A stretch of 64,000 bases of DNA from Clostridiales bacterium. Its GTDB lineage: Bacteria > Bacillota > Clostridia > Christensenellales > CAG-314. The stretch is taken from assembly GCA_022508345.1 (NCBI GenBank), contig JAFLVK010000002.1, positions 1-64,000 on the forward strand, in the 5' to 3' direction. The translations under genes and the position numbers were made by a program. Below the pieces are notes generated by a model. The model searched no databases. It was not told the origin of the DNA and was given only the letters and a program-made list of their open reading frames with translations. Of this stretch, positions 54,818-64,000 are shown piece after piece (the stretch's first letter is position 1; every line of letters starts with the position of its first letter).

Positions 54818-56142
54818 TATTCGTCCTTGTCGCTTTTATCGCGGAATATAAGTTTTATCGGTGTGCCGTCAAGCGAGAAAGCGCGTCTGAGATAGTTCTC
54901 TATATATCGACGGTACGAAAAGTGCACAAGCTCGGCATCGTTGGTAAAGATGACGAACGTGGGCGGTTGCACCGACGGTTGCGTTGCGTACTTGATTTTT
55001 GCACGGCGACCGTTGTGCGATGGGGGCTCTACTGCGCGTACCGCATCGGAAATAACGTCGTTGAGCATGCCTGTAGTACAACGGAAGGTGGACTTCGCGT
55101 ACACGTAATTTACCTCTTCCATTAGCTTCATGACACGCTGTCCTGTAAGCGCGGAAACGGTTATCGAGCGAAAATAGTCCATAAACGCCAGGTCGCAAGA
55201 AAGCTGTTTTTTAAACTTTTCCACCGTGTGCGTATCCTTTTCAATCAAGTCCCACTTGTTGATAACCACAACCGAGGGCTTGCCCTCTTCGTGGATAAAG
55301 CCTGCTATCTTTACGTCCTGCTCGGACAGCCCCTCATTTGCGTCCATTACAATAAGACAAACGTCGGCGCGACGGATAGCATTTAACGAACGCATAACGC
55401 TGTACTGCTCTACACTGTCGTTTTCAATTGCGCGCTTTTTGCGCATGCCGGCAGTGTCTATTATGACGTACTTTCTGCCGTCGTAGGTAAAGGGTGTGTC
55501 AATAGCGTCGCGCGTTGTTCCCGCGATGTCGGAAACTATCGTACGGTCGTAACCGAGAATTTTGTTGACAAGCGAGCTTTTGCCTGCGTTAGGCTTGCCC
55601 ACTACCGCAATTTTTATTGTTTCGCTGTCTTCGTCGTCCTCGTGCAACTCAGGGAAGTACGACACAACCTGATCAAGCAAATCACCTACGCCCTGCTTTT
55701 GTTCGGCAGCAATGGCATAAAAATCGCCAAAGCCCAACGAATAGAAATCCGTCAAGTCCGCTTCCAGGTAGTTGTCAACCTTGTTCACCACCAAAATTAC
55801 CGGCTTATTGGTACGGCGAAGCAACGTAGCAACGTCGTAGTCCTCAGCCGTCAAGCCGCTTTTGTAATCGCAAAAAAACAGAATAACGTCCGCAAGGTCA
55901 AGGGCAATTTGCGCCTGCTCCTTGATATGCTTGAACATCACGTCGTCGCTCTTGAACTGAATACCGCCCGTATCCACCAAAGTGAACTTTTTACCAAGCC
56001 ACTCGGCATCGGCATATACTCTGTCGCGCGTAACGCCCGGCATATCTGAAACTATCGATATACGTCCGCCACATACTTTATTAAAAAATGTCGATTTACC
56101 TACGTTGGGCTTTCCAACGACGGCAACCAAAGGCTTTATCAT
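54817..56142 (-). CDS. der: GTPase Der (EngA)
   Basis: Two G domains: VVGKPNVGKSTFFNKVCG and VVGKPNAGKSSLVNKILG; C-terminal KH-like. Confidence 0.97.
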   Translation of the reverse strand: MIKPLVAVVGKPNVGKSTFFNKVCGGRISIVSDMPGVTRDRVYADAEWLGKKFTLVDTGGIQFKSDDVMFKHIKEQAQIALDLADVILFFCDYKSGLTAEDYDVATLLRRTNKPVILVVNKVDNYLEADLTDFYSLGFGDFYAIAAEQKQGVGDLLDQVVSYFPELHEDDEDSETIKIAVVGKPNAGKSSLVNKILGYDRTIVSDIAGTTRDAIDTPFTYDGRKYVIIDTAGMRKKRAIENDSVEQYSVMRSLNAIRRADVCLIVMDANEGLSEQDVKIAGFIHEEGKPSVVVINKWDLIEKDTHTVEKFKKQLSCDLAFMDYFRSITVSALTGQRVMKLMEEVNYVYAKSTFRCTTGMLNDVISDAVRAVEPPSHNGRRAKIKYATQPSVQPPTFVIFTNDAELVHFSYRRYIENYLRRAFSLDGTPIKLIFRDKSDKDE

Positions 56143-57446
56143 ATTTCACACTCCAATATCGCGCAACAGAATTCATATCCGTCAGCGGTAATTTCTATCT
56201 TCTTGCCTACTGCTTTTTTCAGCTCACTCAATGTCATGCCGTCCAGAAAGACATCCTCCGTTTCCTTGAGCATAACGCGTGGCAACAGCAACGTGTCACC
56301 CACGTCCGTACGACCCTTTAACGTAGAAACAATATCCTGCCCCACTACAAGCCCGGCAACTGTTACAGTCTCTCCAAAAAACTTGTTGATGACAGTTACT
56401 ACGTTCACGTTAAGTTCGGGGAAAAGATGCTTCGCCTTGTTGAGCACTTGCTGAACATAAGGAGTTGCCGCAACACCCGTAACTACGGTAAAGCTACCCT
56501 TTTTCGCCGCTACTGCGTCACGCAGGGCAAGGTCGAACTGGTAACGCATGTCGGCAACCAAGCCAACGCCGTTTTCCAGCTGTTCAAATTCGCCGTAGTA
56601 CTCGTATGACGGAATTTCCCTTTCGCCACACACGTACATTTCGTCCGAGCAGTACACAAAGTGCTGACCGGTTTTTGCAAAGCACTGTGCGTCAAAGCTT
56701 TCCACCATATCCACCGCTCTCGACGCGCACTCCTTGCTTACAGGCTGCAGATCCTGCAAGCCGCAACGGTATTTGGTCAATCCTACAGGAACCACTGCCA
56801 AATTTTGCACGGAGGGATACAGGCTGAACAAGTCCTCCATTGTCTGTTGCAGCACCTGCCCGTCGTTGTAGTCAGGGCACATCACAACCTGTGTATAAAG
56901 CGTTATTCCGCAGCTTGCCAATTCGCGTAGAAGCGGCATTATCGGGCGCGCCTTGGAGTTACCCAATAGCTTTCTGCGTATGTCGTCGTCAGTTGCATGA
57001 ACTGAAACGTAAAGTGGCGAAAATTTCTTTTCTTTTATACGCGCTATTTCCGCGTCTGTAACATTTGTAAGCGTTACAAAATTTCCCGAAACAAAGGACA
57101 AGCGCCAGTCGTCATCCTTAACGTACAAAGTTTTACGTTGACCTTTCGGCAATTGATCCACAAAGCAGAACATACACTTGTTTGCGCACCAACGCGGCTC
57201 GATGTAGCATTCGTCGTAAAAGTCCCAGCCCATAGCCTCGTTAGCATCTTTGTTTACATCCAATGTAATTTGTCTGCCCTTGCGCTCCACCGTCAGGCTA
57301 AAAACAGATTGCGAATCGAAATAGGCAACGTCCAGCATATCCTTTGCCGGGTCACCGTTAAAGGCTACAATTACGTCGTCCTTTTTTAGTCCGAGCTCGC
57401 TTGCTATTGAATGTTTTTCTAAACGTGAAATTTTTAACATAAACAA
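56139..57446 (-). CDS. DUF512/PDZ-like radical-SAM-related protein
   Basis: CANKCMFCFVDQLPKGQRKTLYVKDDDWRLSFVSGNFVTLTNV. Confidence 0.92.
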   Translation of the reverse strand: MFMLKISRLEKHSIASELGLKKDDVIVAFNGDPAKDMLDVAYFDSQSVFSLTVERKGRQITLDVNKDANEAMGWDFYDECYIEPRWCANKCMFCFVDQLPKGQRKTLYVKDDDWRLSFVSGNFVTLTNVTDAEIARIKEKKFSPLYVSVHATDDDIRRKLLGNSKARPIMPLLRELASCGITLYTQVVMCPDYNDGQVLQQTMEDLFSLYPSVQNLAVVPVGLTKYRCGLQDLQPVSKECASRAVDMVESFDAQCFAKTGQHFVYCSDEMYVCGEREIPSYEYYGEFEQLENGVGLVADMRYQFDLALRDAVAAKKGSFTVVTGVAATPYVQQVLNKAKHLFPELNVNVVTVINKFFGETVTVAGLVVGQDIVSTLKGRTDVGDTLLLPRVMLKETEDVFLDGMTLSELKKAVGKKIEITADGYEFCCAILECEI

Positions 57447-57458
57447 TTACCACGAAAA

Positions 57459-57491
57459 AAGGCAACCTTGCCACACAGACTGGGCTGCCTT
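57459..57491 (-). terminator. Intrinsic terminator
   Basis: Minus strand AAGGCA..-..TGCCTTTTTT. Confidence 0.65.
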
Positions 57492-57501
57492 AGTTTTTCC
57501 G

Positions 57502-58356
57502 TTATTTACCTATCCTCGGTAGCTTGGACCAATCGTTGTTACCAACAATCTCTACTTGAACTGTAACAATCTGCTTCATCATGTAGAAAGATGGCACCTT
57601 GGTTTCTTCTGTAGTATCAGTGTAAACTATTCTGTCATTGATCCTTTGCGTAAAGCTTTTAAGGTTTGCAAGCGCTTGCGAATGCACTCCGCCGTTAGGC
57701 ATTGTAACCGCAGGCTTGTCGCCGGACTTGTAGGACATGGAAACCATATGAGCAAATACTGCGTAATTGTTGGAGTTTAGCGTTTCTTCGTCCAAAGCAA
57801 GTATCAAAGCGCCGTTTGCACTATCGAAGTTGGTATTTTTCTCGTTCTTATATTCGTCGTGGAACATTGCCAGCGAGAAGCTGTTAAACTGAGCATAGCC
57901 GTCCTTGGGCTCGCGGTAGTTATTGCTTGCAAATTCGCCCTTAAATGTAACGTCCAAAGCGTTGTTTACGTAACAAGTCTTGTCGTTTTCCTTTTCCGAT
58001 ACTACGCTATCCTTGTAGATGTATCTACCCAAAATCATGTAATTGTAAGTAGAGTTGTAGGTGTCAATCAGTGTATCGTTGTAGTAGCCTTCGTTAGCAA
58101 GCTGAATAAAACGAATAACAGCCAGCGGCGTTTGACTTAGCAACAAGTCGTAAGTGAGCTTTATTTCAAAGTTTTTTTCAACACCACCGTCTTTCATTTC
58201 ATAGGAAAGAGTAACAACTGCTTGCGGTGTGCCGTATTCATTCACAAGAGAATTGACCTGCGAACGAGACATAAATCTCTTCGACGGAACATACGAGCAA
58301 GCACATATGCTGAATAACAAAATTACTAAAACCAAAATTACTAAAGCTTTTTTCAT
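57502..58356 (-). CDS. Cyclophilin-like peptidylprolyl isomerase lipoprotein
   Basis: Lipobox-like LLFSICACS; TPLAVIRFIQLANEGYYNDTLI...FSLAMFHDE; divergent. Confidence 0.7.
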   Translation of the reverse strand: MKKALVILVLVILLFSICACSYVPSKRFMSRSQVNSLVNEYGTPQAVVTLSYEMKDGGVEKNFEIKLTYDLLLSQTPLAVIRFIQLANEGYYNDTLIDTYNSTYNYMILGRYIYKDSVVSEKENDKTCYVNNALDVTFKGEFASNNYREPKDGYAQFNSFSLAMFHDEYKNEKNTNFDSANGALILALDEETLNSNNYAVFAHMVSMSYKSGDKPAVTMPNGGVHSQALANLKSFTQRINDRIVYTDTTEETKVPSFYMMKQIVTVQVEIVGNNDWSKLPRIGK

Positions 58357-58367
58357 ACAAACCTCAT

Positions 58368-59219
58368 TTATTGCTTCTTGTAGTACTGAGATAAATCAAT
58401 GTTTAACACAACGCTTTTACCGTCCAGATATTTCAACGCGCCCTGTTGGAAATGAAACGTCACCCTGGTACAACACAGTAACTGTGTTTTAACACGGAAC
58501 CTGCGGTTTACCTTGTTGATGCCGTACTTGCCGTCACCAAGAATAGGCAAACGAATGTGAGCCAAATGCGCCCTTATTTGGTGCGTACGCCCTGTGATGA
58601 GCTTGACCTCCAACAGCGACAACTCACCAAGTCTCTTGAGCATAGTATAGTGCGTTTCGATGGGCAGATACCCTTTCTTGGGAGAGTCGGACACATACAC
58701 CAAGCTTTTCTTCGCATCCTTGAACAAAAATGCTTTCAGCTTAGCGTTTGGTTTTTGCGGAGCGCCAACAACTACACATTGATAGGTTTTGTCGATATCC
58801 CTATCCTTGAAGGAAGCAAGCAACTCCGTCTCTGCTGTTTTGTTAAGGGCAAACACCACCAGCCCCATCGTGTTGCGATCCAATCGGTGAACGGGAACGG
58901 CAGTTGTATCTGTGAGGATATTGTTGATACGCTCGGTAAGCGATTCCTCACCCTGCACTTCTATGCCTGCGGATTTGTTTACGACCAATATGTTGTCGTC
59001 ACGATACACAACTTCGACGCTATCTTTTTCTCTATCTGCAAGGTAAACGTACACGGTGTCGCCGGGATTGACATTCATGTCAGTGCCAACACGTACGCCG
59101 TTGATTTTTACACTCTTCGACTTGATTACTTTCTGTATGCGGTAGTAACCCAAATCGGTATTCTCGCCTATTGCATCGGACAGTAATTGTTTGTTTTGTA
59201 TTTGTATCTCTTTGAGCAT
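58368..59219 (-). CDS. RluA/RluD-family pseudouridine synthase
   Basis: VPVHRLDRNTMGLVVFALNKTAE...LITGRTHQIRAHLAHIRLPILGDGKYG. Confidence 0.94.
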   Translation of the reverse strand: MLKEIQIQNKQLLSDAIGENTDLGYYRIQKVIKSKSVKINGVRVGTDMNVNPGDTVYVYLADREKDSVEVVYRDDNILVVNKSAGIEVQGEESLTERINNILTDTTAVPVHRLDRNTMGLVVFALNKTAETELLASFKDRDIDKTYQCVVVGAPQKPNAKLKAFLFKDAKKSLVYVSDSPKKGYLPIETHYTMLKRLGELSLLEVKLITGRTHQIRAHLAHIRLPILGDGKYGINKVNRRFRVKTQLLCCTRVTFHFQQGALKYLDGKSVVLNIDLSQYYKKQ

Positions 59220-59330
59220 AGATTGATTATACCAAATACATCAAAAAAAAGCAAATATTTGATATTAAATTATATATATAGCACAACAGGCATGCTCAAT
59301 AGCTCTTACAAGCAAATAAAAATACAAAAA

Positions 59331-59357
59331 GGCATACTATGTCTAAAATAGTATGCC
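59331..59357 (-). terminator. Intrinsic terminator downstream of the ylmC/ymxH-like gene
   Basis: GGCATACTA-..-TAGTATGCC, followed on the minus strand by TTTTTGTATTTTT. Confidence 0.75.
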
Positions 59358-59381
59358 ACAAAACACCTAAAATTAGTATTA

Positions 59382-59693
59382 TTACAGGTAATCATCTACA
59401 CCTTTGTCATATGAAACGCCGTCCAGATTCATATCTGCCGACTTTGTGATGTTTGTAAGTGAAGCTATGTCCAGCGACACAAGTATCACATCATTGCCGA
59501 TTTTTGATATGTTGCACCACGGAATAAAAATATCTTCTCCCGACTTAAACAGTCTGCGTATGCCGGGCACAACCAAGCCCAAGACGTTTTTGCCGTTGCT
59601 GTCAATTATCATATCTATTACTTTGCCCATGCGGGCGCCGTTTTGCAAATTTACTACTTCCTTAGAGCGAAGTTCTGTGTAACTTATTTCCAT
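59382..59693 (-). CDS. YlmC/YmxH-family PRC-barrel sporulation protein
   Basis: ELRSKEVVNLQNGARMGKVIDMIIDSNGKNVLGLVVPG. Confidence 0.88.
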   Translation of the reverse strand: MEISYTELRSKEVVNLQNGARMGKVIDMIIDSNGKNVLGLVVPGIRRLFKSGEDIFIPWCNISKIGNDVILVSLDIASLTNITKSADMNLDGVSYDKGVDDYL

Positions 59694-59777
59694 ACATTAC
59701 TCCGCTACTAGTATAGACAAACAAACTGGCAAACAGAACCGTCCGTGACAAAATTGTACAAGCCATTACGCAAGTTA

Positions 59778-60548
59778 CTACGCCATTTCGTTACGCAAGT
59801 GAACCATCGCATTCTTTTCCAAACGCGAAACCTGCGCCTGGCTCAACCCGATTTCACGCGACACTTCCATTTGTGTTTTTCCCTCGAAGTAGCGCTTGAG
59901 CAGTATATTTTTTTCCTTGTCCTCAAGGGTGTTGAGTGCATCGAATAGCGTAACATTTTCCGCCCAAACGTACTCGGAACATTTGCTGTCTGAAATGTGA
60001 TCCTGAAGCGACAAGCTGTCCTCTTCATCCGAATATACCGTCTCGGATAAAGATATCGGTTCGGATATTGCATCAAGACAGTACAACACCTTGTAAACGG
60101 GAAGCTTCATTTCGTCGGCAATTTGCTGAATGGAAGCTTCGTCAACACTTTCCGCTTCCAGCCTTTCGCGGGTTTGCAATGCCTGATATGCCACGTCCCG
60201 TATTCCACGGCTTACGCGCATAGAACCCTCCCGCAAAAAACGTCTTATCTCCCCCACTATCATTGGCACAGCATAGGTAGAAAAGCATACGCCCACGTCA
60301 ACCCGAAAGTTATCTACAGCCTTTATCAGCCCCACACAGCCGATTTGAAACAGGTCGTCGGGATTGTCCACCCTGTACGAATAGCGCTGCACAATAGAAA
60401 GCACCAAGCGTAAATTGCAATTTATGAAATAACTTCGTGCGTTGGCGTCGCCGTGACTAATCTTGACAAGCAATTCGTTTGATTCCTTTTGAGACAGTTT
60501 GGGAAGCGCCGAAGTGTCCACTCCGCATATAATAACCTTCTTGCTCAC
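59778..60548 (-). CDS. sigG: RNA polymerase sporulation sigma factor SigG
   Basis: NPDDLFQIGCVGLIKAVDNFRVDVGVCFSTYAVPMIVGEIRRFLREGSMRVSRGIRD; SigG-like N-terminus. Confidence 0.93.
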   Translation of the reverse strand: MSKKVIICGVDTSALPKLSQKESNELLVKISHGDANARSYFINCNLRLVLSIVQRYSYRVDNPDDLFQIGCVGLIKAVDNFRVDVGVCFSTYAVPMIVGEIRRFLREGSMRVSRGIRDVAYQALQTRERLEAESVDEASIQQIADEMKLPVYKVLYCLDAISEPISLSETVYSDEEDSLSLQDHISDSKCSEYVWAENVTLFDALNTLEDKEKNILLKRYFEGKTQMEVSREIGLSQAQVSRLEKNAMVHLRNEMA

Positions 60549-60657
60549 ATTTTTCTCCTTTTTTTGTGTTATTTTGAGCCTAAAAGATTACAAATATACA
60601 ACCGCCAATAATTGACAAGAATTTCGTTGTGTACTAAAATATTTATGAGGTGTTTTT

Positions 60658-62307
60658 ATGCTACGTGAATTTATCAATCAATTAGACAAGCTTCCACAAA
60701 AGGCATTGACCAATTGCCTTGAAATCGACACCAACAAACCGTTGATTGGCATTATTTCAGCGCAAAATGAGCTTACTGCTACGCACAACAATCTTGACGG
60801 TATTTGCCAACGCGTGAAAGCGGGCATTTTGTCCAGTGGAGCTATTGCAAAAATCTCACACATATCCTCAGTTGACTGCACCACTTTGCGCGGAACACAG
60901 TCGGCAAAGTACGATTTGCCGTCGCGTGATTTGACAGCCAACGCAGTGGAACTCCTTTGCTCCAACGATTACTTCGACGGGGTAGTTTTTGTTGCCAGTG
61001 AGCCAAACGTAGTTGCAGGTATGCTACTTGGGGCAATCAGGCTAAATATTCCGTGTGCATTTGTGTGCCAGGGAGTAATGACGCCCATTTATCACAGAGG
61101 CAGCGAACACGGCTACGTGCACTTCTACGAGCAGATAGCCAAGGTGAAGATTGGCAAAACTTCCTACGAAGAGCTAACGGACATTGCAGGTAACCTTCCC
61201 CTTGTGCTTGGCACAGACTGCGACAGCTACGGCGCAAACAGCTTCAACTGTGTGTTGGAAACACTGGGGCTGGCAGTAAAGGGAAACGGTACGGCAACAG
61301 TTATGTCCACCGAGAGAAATAACATTGCCTATAAAACTGGCGAGTTGGCAGTTAAGTTGGCAAACGACAAATGCACCCCCAAGAGATTGCTTACACAAAC
61401 TACACTCTCCAACGCAATAAAATTCGACCTGGCATGTGGCGGTAGCACCACCACAATGTTGAATTTGATTGCCATTGCCAAGGAGCTGGGCATAAAAAAT
61501 ATCAACCTGAAAACTATTGCAGAAACAGCAAAGAAAACACCGCTTCTGTTGTGTAAAGAACAACCCAAAGTGTGCTTAATGCCTCAGTTCCACAAGGCGG
61601 GCGGAACGTATGCAATGCTGAAACAGCTACTCAACGCGCACTTAATTGCAGATGAAACACCTGTTTACGAAAACATGACAGTGGGCGACATGCTTTCGTC
61701 AACGGAAGTAATCAACCCCATGGTTATATGCTCCGTCGAGGATTGTGTTGCTCCTGCTGCACGCCTACGCGTAGTTAACGGAAATGTTGCAGAAGACGGC
61801 GCATTTGTGCAATTTAACGGAACAGATACCGTCTTTACAGGTACGGCAAAAATATACAGCAACGAAGAAATGGCTGTAGAAGCCATTCTACACCGCGAAA
61901 TACGTGACGGCGACGTTTTGGTATTACGTGGTGAAGGTCCCAAGAGCGGCCCCGGCATGAGAGAGATTTACGTATCACTTGCACTACTTAAGGGCTTTGA
62001 ACTGGAAGACAAAGTAGCCGTTATTACTGACGGACGAATTGCCGATTTCTACAACGGCTTTGCAGTAGGTCATATCACACCGGAAACAGGGGAGAGAAAT
62101 CTTTTCAGCGTCATACAGGACGGTGACGAAATTGAAATCAACATAGCCAAAGGTAAGGTAAACTGCGATATCAAAGCGAAAGAGCTTACAAAGCGTTACC
62201 GCGACAGCGACCAAGGTGTTGGCAACTACGGAAACTTTTTCCTCAAGAATTGGTCCAAAACATGTGGCACCGCTTCCGAAGGCTGTGCATACAAAGGCAA
62301 GAAATAA
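60658..62307 (+). CDS. ilvD: Dihydroxy-acid dehydratase family (IlvD/Edd)
   Basis: ASEGCAYKGKK end, FDLACGGSTTTMLNLIAIAKELG, LVLRGEGPKSGPGMREI. Confidence 0.9.
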   Translation: MLREFINQLDKLPQKALTNCLEIDTNKPLIGIISAQNELTATHNNLDGICQRVKAGILSSGAIAKISHISSVDCTTLRGTQSAKYDLPSRDLTANAVELLCSNDYFDGVVFVASEPNVVAGMLLGAIRLNIPCAFVCQGVMTPIYHRGSEHGYVHFYEQIAKVKIGKTSYEELTDIAGNLPLVLGTDCDSYGANSFNCVLETLGLAVKGNGTATVMSTERNNIAYKTGELAVKLANDKCTPKRLLTQTTLSNAIKFDLACGGSTTTMLNLIAIAKELGIKNINLKTIAETAKKTPLLLCKEQPKVCLMPQFHKAGGTYAMLKQLLNAHLIADETPVYENMTVGDMLSSTEVINPMVICSVEDCVAPAARLRVVNGNVAEDGAFVQFNGTDTVFTGTAKIYSNEEMAVEAILHREIRDGDVLVLRGEGPKSGPGMREIYVSLALLKGFELEDKVAVITDGRIADFYNGFAVGHITPETGERNLFSVIQDGDEIEINIAKGKVNCDIKAKELTKRYRDSDQGVGNYGNFFLKNWSKTCGTASEGCAYKGKK

Positions 62308-62335
62308 TTACATATTTTCACTGAGATTAACCAAC

Positions 62336-62367
62336 AAAAAGGCTGCACCAACAGGTACAGCCTTTTT
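62336..62367. terminator. Bidirectional intrinsic terminator between ilvD and tdk
   Basis: AAAAAGGCTG-caccaacaggta-CAGCCTTTTTTT. Confidence 0.85.
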
Positions 62368-62371
62368 TTAT

Positions 62372-62986
62372 CTATTTACTTTTACGCGCTTTTCGCAGTT
62401 CCTTTTTCCAGCACCAGTAGCACATTCCCTCGTAGCTTTCGTCGCCACCAATCAGCACTACAGGTCCGTCATCAACACACACACCATCTACAAAACGCGC
62501 GTTTACCGACGCCTTACGTCCGCAACGGCACACCGACTTTATCTCCTGTAGGGAATCTGCAAGCTCCACCAGACGCTTGCTGCCTTCAAAAAGCTGACAG
62601 CGAAAGTCCAACAACAGTCCGTAACAAAGCACCGTAACCTGTTGAGTGAGCTGTTTAAGTTGATTGATTTGTTCGGTTGTACAGAATTGCGCTTCGTCAA
62701 CGATAATGCAATCGTAGGTGTCGCTTGCACTGGCATTTTTAAACAAGTCGATAAAGCTCTCATTGGGCGCAATGGTAAAACATTTAGCCTGCAACCCTAT
62801 GCGCGAACGCACTTTTCGCTCTTCTCCGTCGTCTCGCGTGTCCAATGAGGGTTTAACAAGCAACACTTTCATTCCTTTCTGCTCGTAGTTAAACTTGCAC
62901 ATCAGTGCTTGCGCAGATTTACTACTTGCCATTGTTCCGTATTTAAAATAAAGCTTGGGCATAACCGTTTTCCTTTGTTCATTCAT
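62372..62986 (-). CDS. tdk: Thymidine kinase
   Basis: KYGTMASSKSAQALMCKFNYE...CIIVDEAQFCTTEQINQL...CRCGRKASVNARFVDG. Confidence 0.94.
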   Translation of the reverse strand: MNEQRKTVMPKLYFKYGTMASSKSAQALMCKFNYEQKGMKVLLVKPSLDTRDDGEERKVRSRIGLQAKCFTIAPNESFIDLFKNASASDTYDCIIVDEAQFCTTEQINQLKQLTQQVTVLCYGLLLDFRCQLFEGSKRLVELADSLQEIKSVCRCGRKASVNARFVDGVCVDDGPVVLIGGDESYEGMCYWCWKKELRKARKSK

Positions 62987-63013
62987 TTTTTTTCACCGTT
63001 TATTTGCGTTGTT

Positions 63014-64000
63014 TTAATACAATCCGCTGATGTTGCCGTCCTTGTCAATTGTCATGTTGACAGCGTTGGGAGTTTTGGACAAGCCCGGCATAAGTAGCAT
63101 ATTACCTGCTAGCGCCACCAAAAATCCAGCGCCACCGCGGTATTCGATGTCTCTGATGTTTAACGTGAAGTCACTTGGCGCACCAAGTAGCTTGGGGTCG
63201 TCGCTGAAGCTATATTGTGTCTTTGCAATTACAACTGGTAGATTGTTGATTTCCGTAACTTTCGACAACGCAGCAAGGCTGTTTAGTGCTTTTTCGCTGA
63301 ACACCACATCCTTGGCACCGTATATTTTCGTTGCCAGTTTGATTATTTTTTGCTGAACGTCATCCTTATCTTTATAGGCAAAACGGAATGTGCTGTTGTC
63401 AGTGCCACAAAGTTCCACAACTTTTTTGGCAAGCTCTGTTGCTCCATTGCCGCCCTTACCCCACACGTCACACTCTACTGCCTGTACGTTCAATTTAGAC
63501 ACAGCGCGCTTTATGCACTCTATTTCTGCGTCGGTGTCCGTAGTAAAACGGTTTATCGCTACAATGCAGGGTAAGCGGTAAACATTTTTGATATTTTTAA
63601 CATGTCTGAGCAAGTTACACATGCCGTTGTTGAGCGCACGCAAATCTTCTTGCGACAGGCTTTCTTTGCTTGCTCCACCGTGTAATTTGAGGGCGCGAAC
63701 TGTAGCAACGATAACCACTGCATTGGGCTTTAAACCTGCTGTGCGGCATTTCACGTCGAGGAATTTCTCCGCGCCGAGATCTGCCCCAAAGCCCGCTTCC
63801 GTCACTGTGTAATCTGCGTACGACATTGCTAACTTTGTTGCCTGTACACTGTTGCAACCGTGAGCAATGTTGGCAAAAGGTCCGCAGTGAACAAACGCAG
63901 GGGTTCCCCCTATTGTTTGAACAAGATTGGGCTTCAGCGCATCCTTTAGCAAAATTGCCATAGCGTCCGCAGCTTGTAAATCACGGGCGAAAACGGGCGT
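63014..64000 (-). CDS. fhs: Formate--tetrahydrofolate ligase, 3' part (continues off the right edge)
   Basis: TPVFARDLQAADAMAILLKDALKPNLVQTIGGTPAFVHCGPFANIAHGCNS; reading frame open to the window end. Confidence 0.95.
   Translation of the reverse strand, partial: TPVFARDLQAADAMAILLKDALKPNLVQTIGGTPAFVHCGPFANIAHGCNSVQATKLAMSYADYTVTEAGFGADLGAEKFLDVKCRTAGLKPNAVVIVATVRALKLHGGASKESLSQEDLRALNNGMCNLLRHVKNIKNVYRLPCIVAINRFTTDTDAEIECIKRAVSKLNVQAVECDVWGKGGNGATELAKKVVELCGTDNSTFRFAYKDKDDVQQKIIKLATKIYGAKDVVFSEKALNSLAALSKVTEINNLPVVIAKTQYSFSDDPKLLGAPSDFTLNIRDIEYRGGAGFLVALAGNMLLMPGLSKTPNAVNMTIDKDGNISGLY

Overview
The window is a 64-kb stretch of what looks like an endospore-forming member of the Clostridia. 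The lineage is inferred from gene content: spoIIAA/spoIIAB/sigF, spoIVA, sigG, a ytfJ/gerW-like gene, dacF, a ylmC/ymxH-like gene, rny, recA, rimO, ftsK/spoIIIE, pnp-rpsO and an ispH::rpsA fusion. From about 20 kb to the right end the gene content is mostly ordinary housekeeping and sporulation, with a tRNA-Trp, a six-tRNA cluster and many clear intrinsic terminators. The unusual part is the left 19-20 kb. It carries a minus-strand, tandemly duplicated locus of two giant modular surface proteins (2621 and 2236 aa: signal peptide, beta-helix-like repeats, Cys/His-rich repeats, DUF1542-like helical repeats, C-terminal TM anchor). These alternate with three paralogous single-TM proteins that combine Ig-like domains with a conserved uncharacterised C-terminal domain. 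The array is B2-A2-A1-B1-A0 and runs off the left edge. By the positive-inside rule the A proteins appear to face the cytoplasm, which suggests an undescribed two-component envelope apparatus (giant fibre plus membrane partner). Other items worth checking: a three-fold repeat of the tRNA-Trp 3' end with a ~182-bp period, a duplicated spoIVA leader that creates a 31-codon uORF overlapping the spoIVA start, a YgjP-like protein with HAFAH in place of HExxH, a PadR regulator fused to a four-TM domain, a 24-nt intergenic motif repeated near-identically, and purine-pyrimidine alternating DNA upstream of the locus. Everything here was read by eye; no database search or structure prediction was run.
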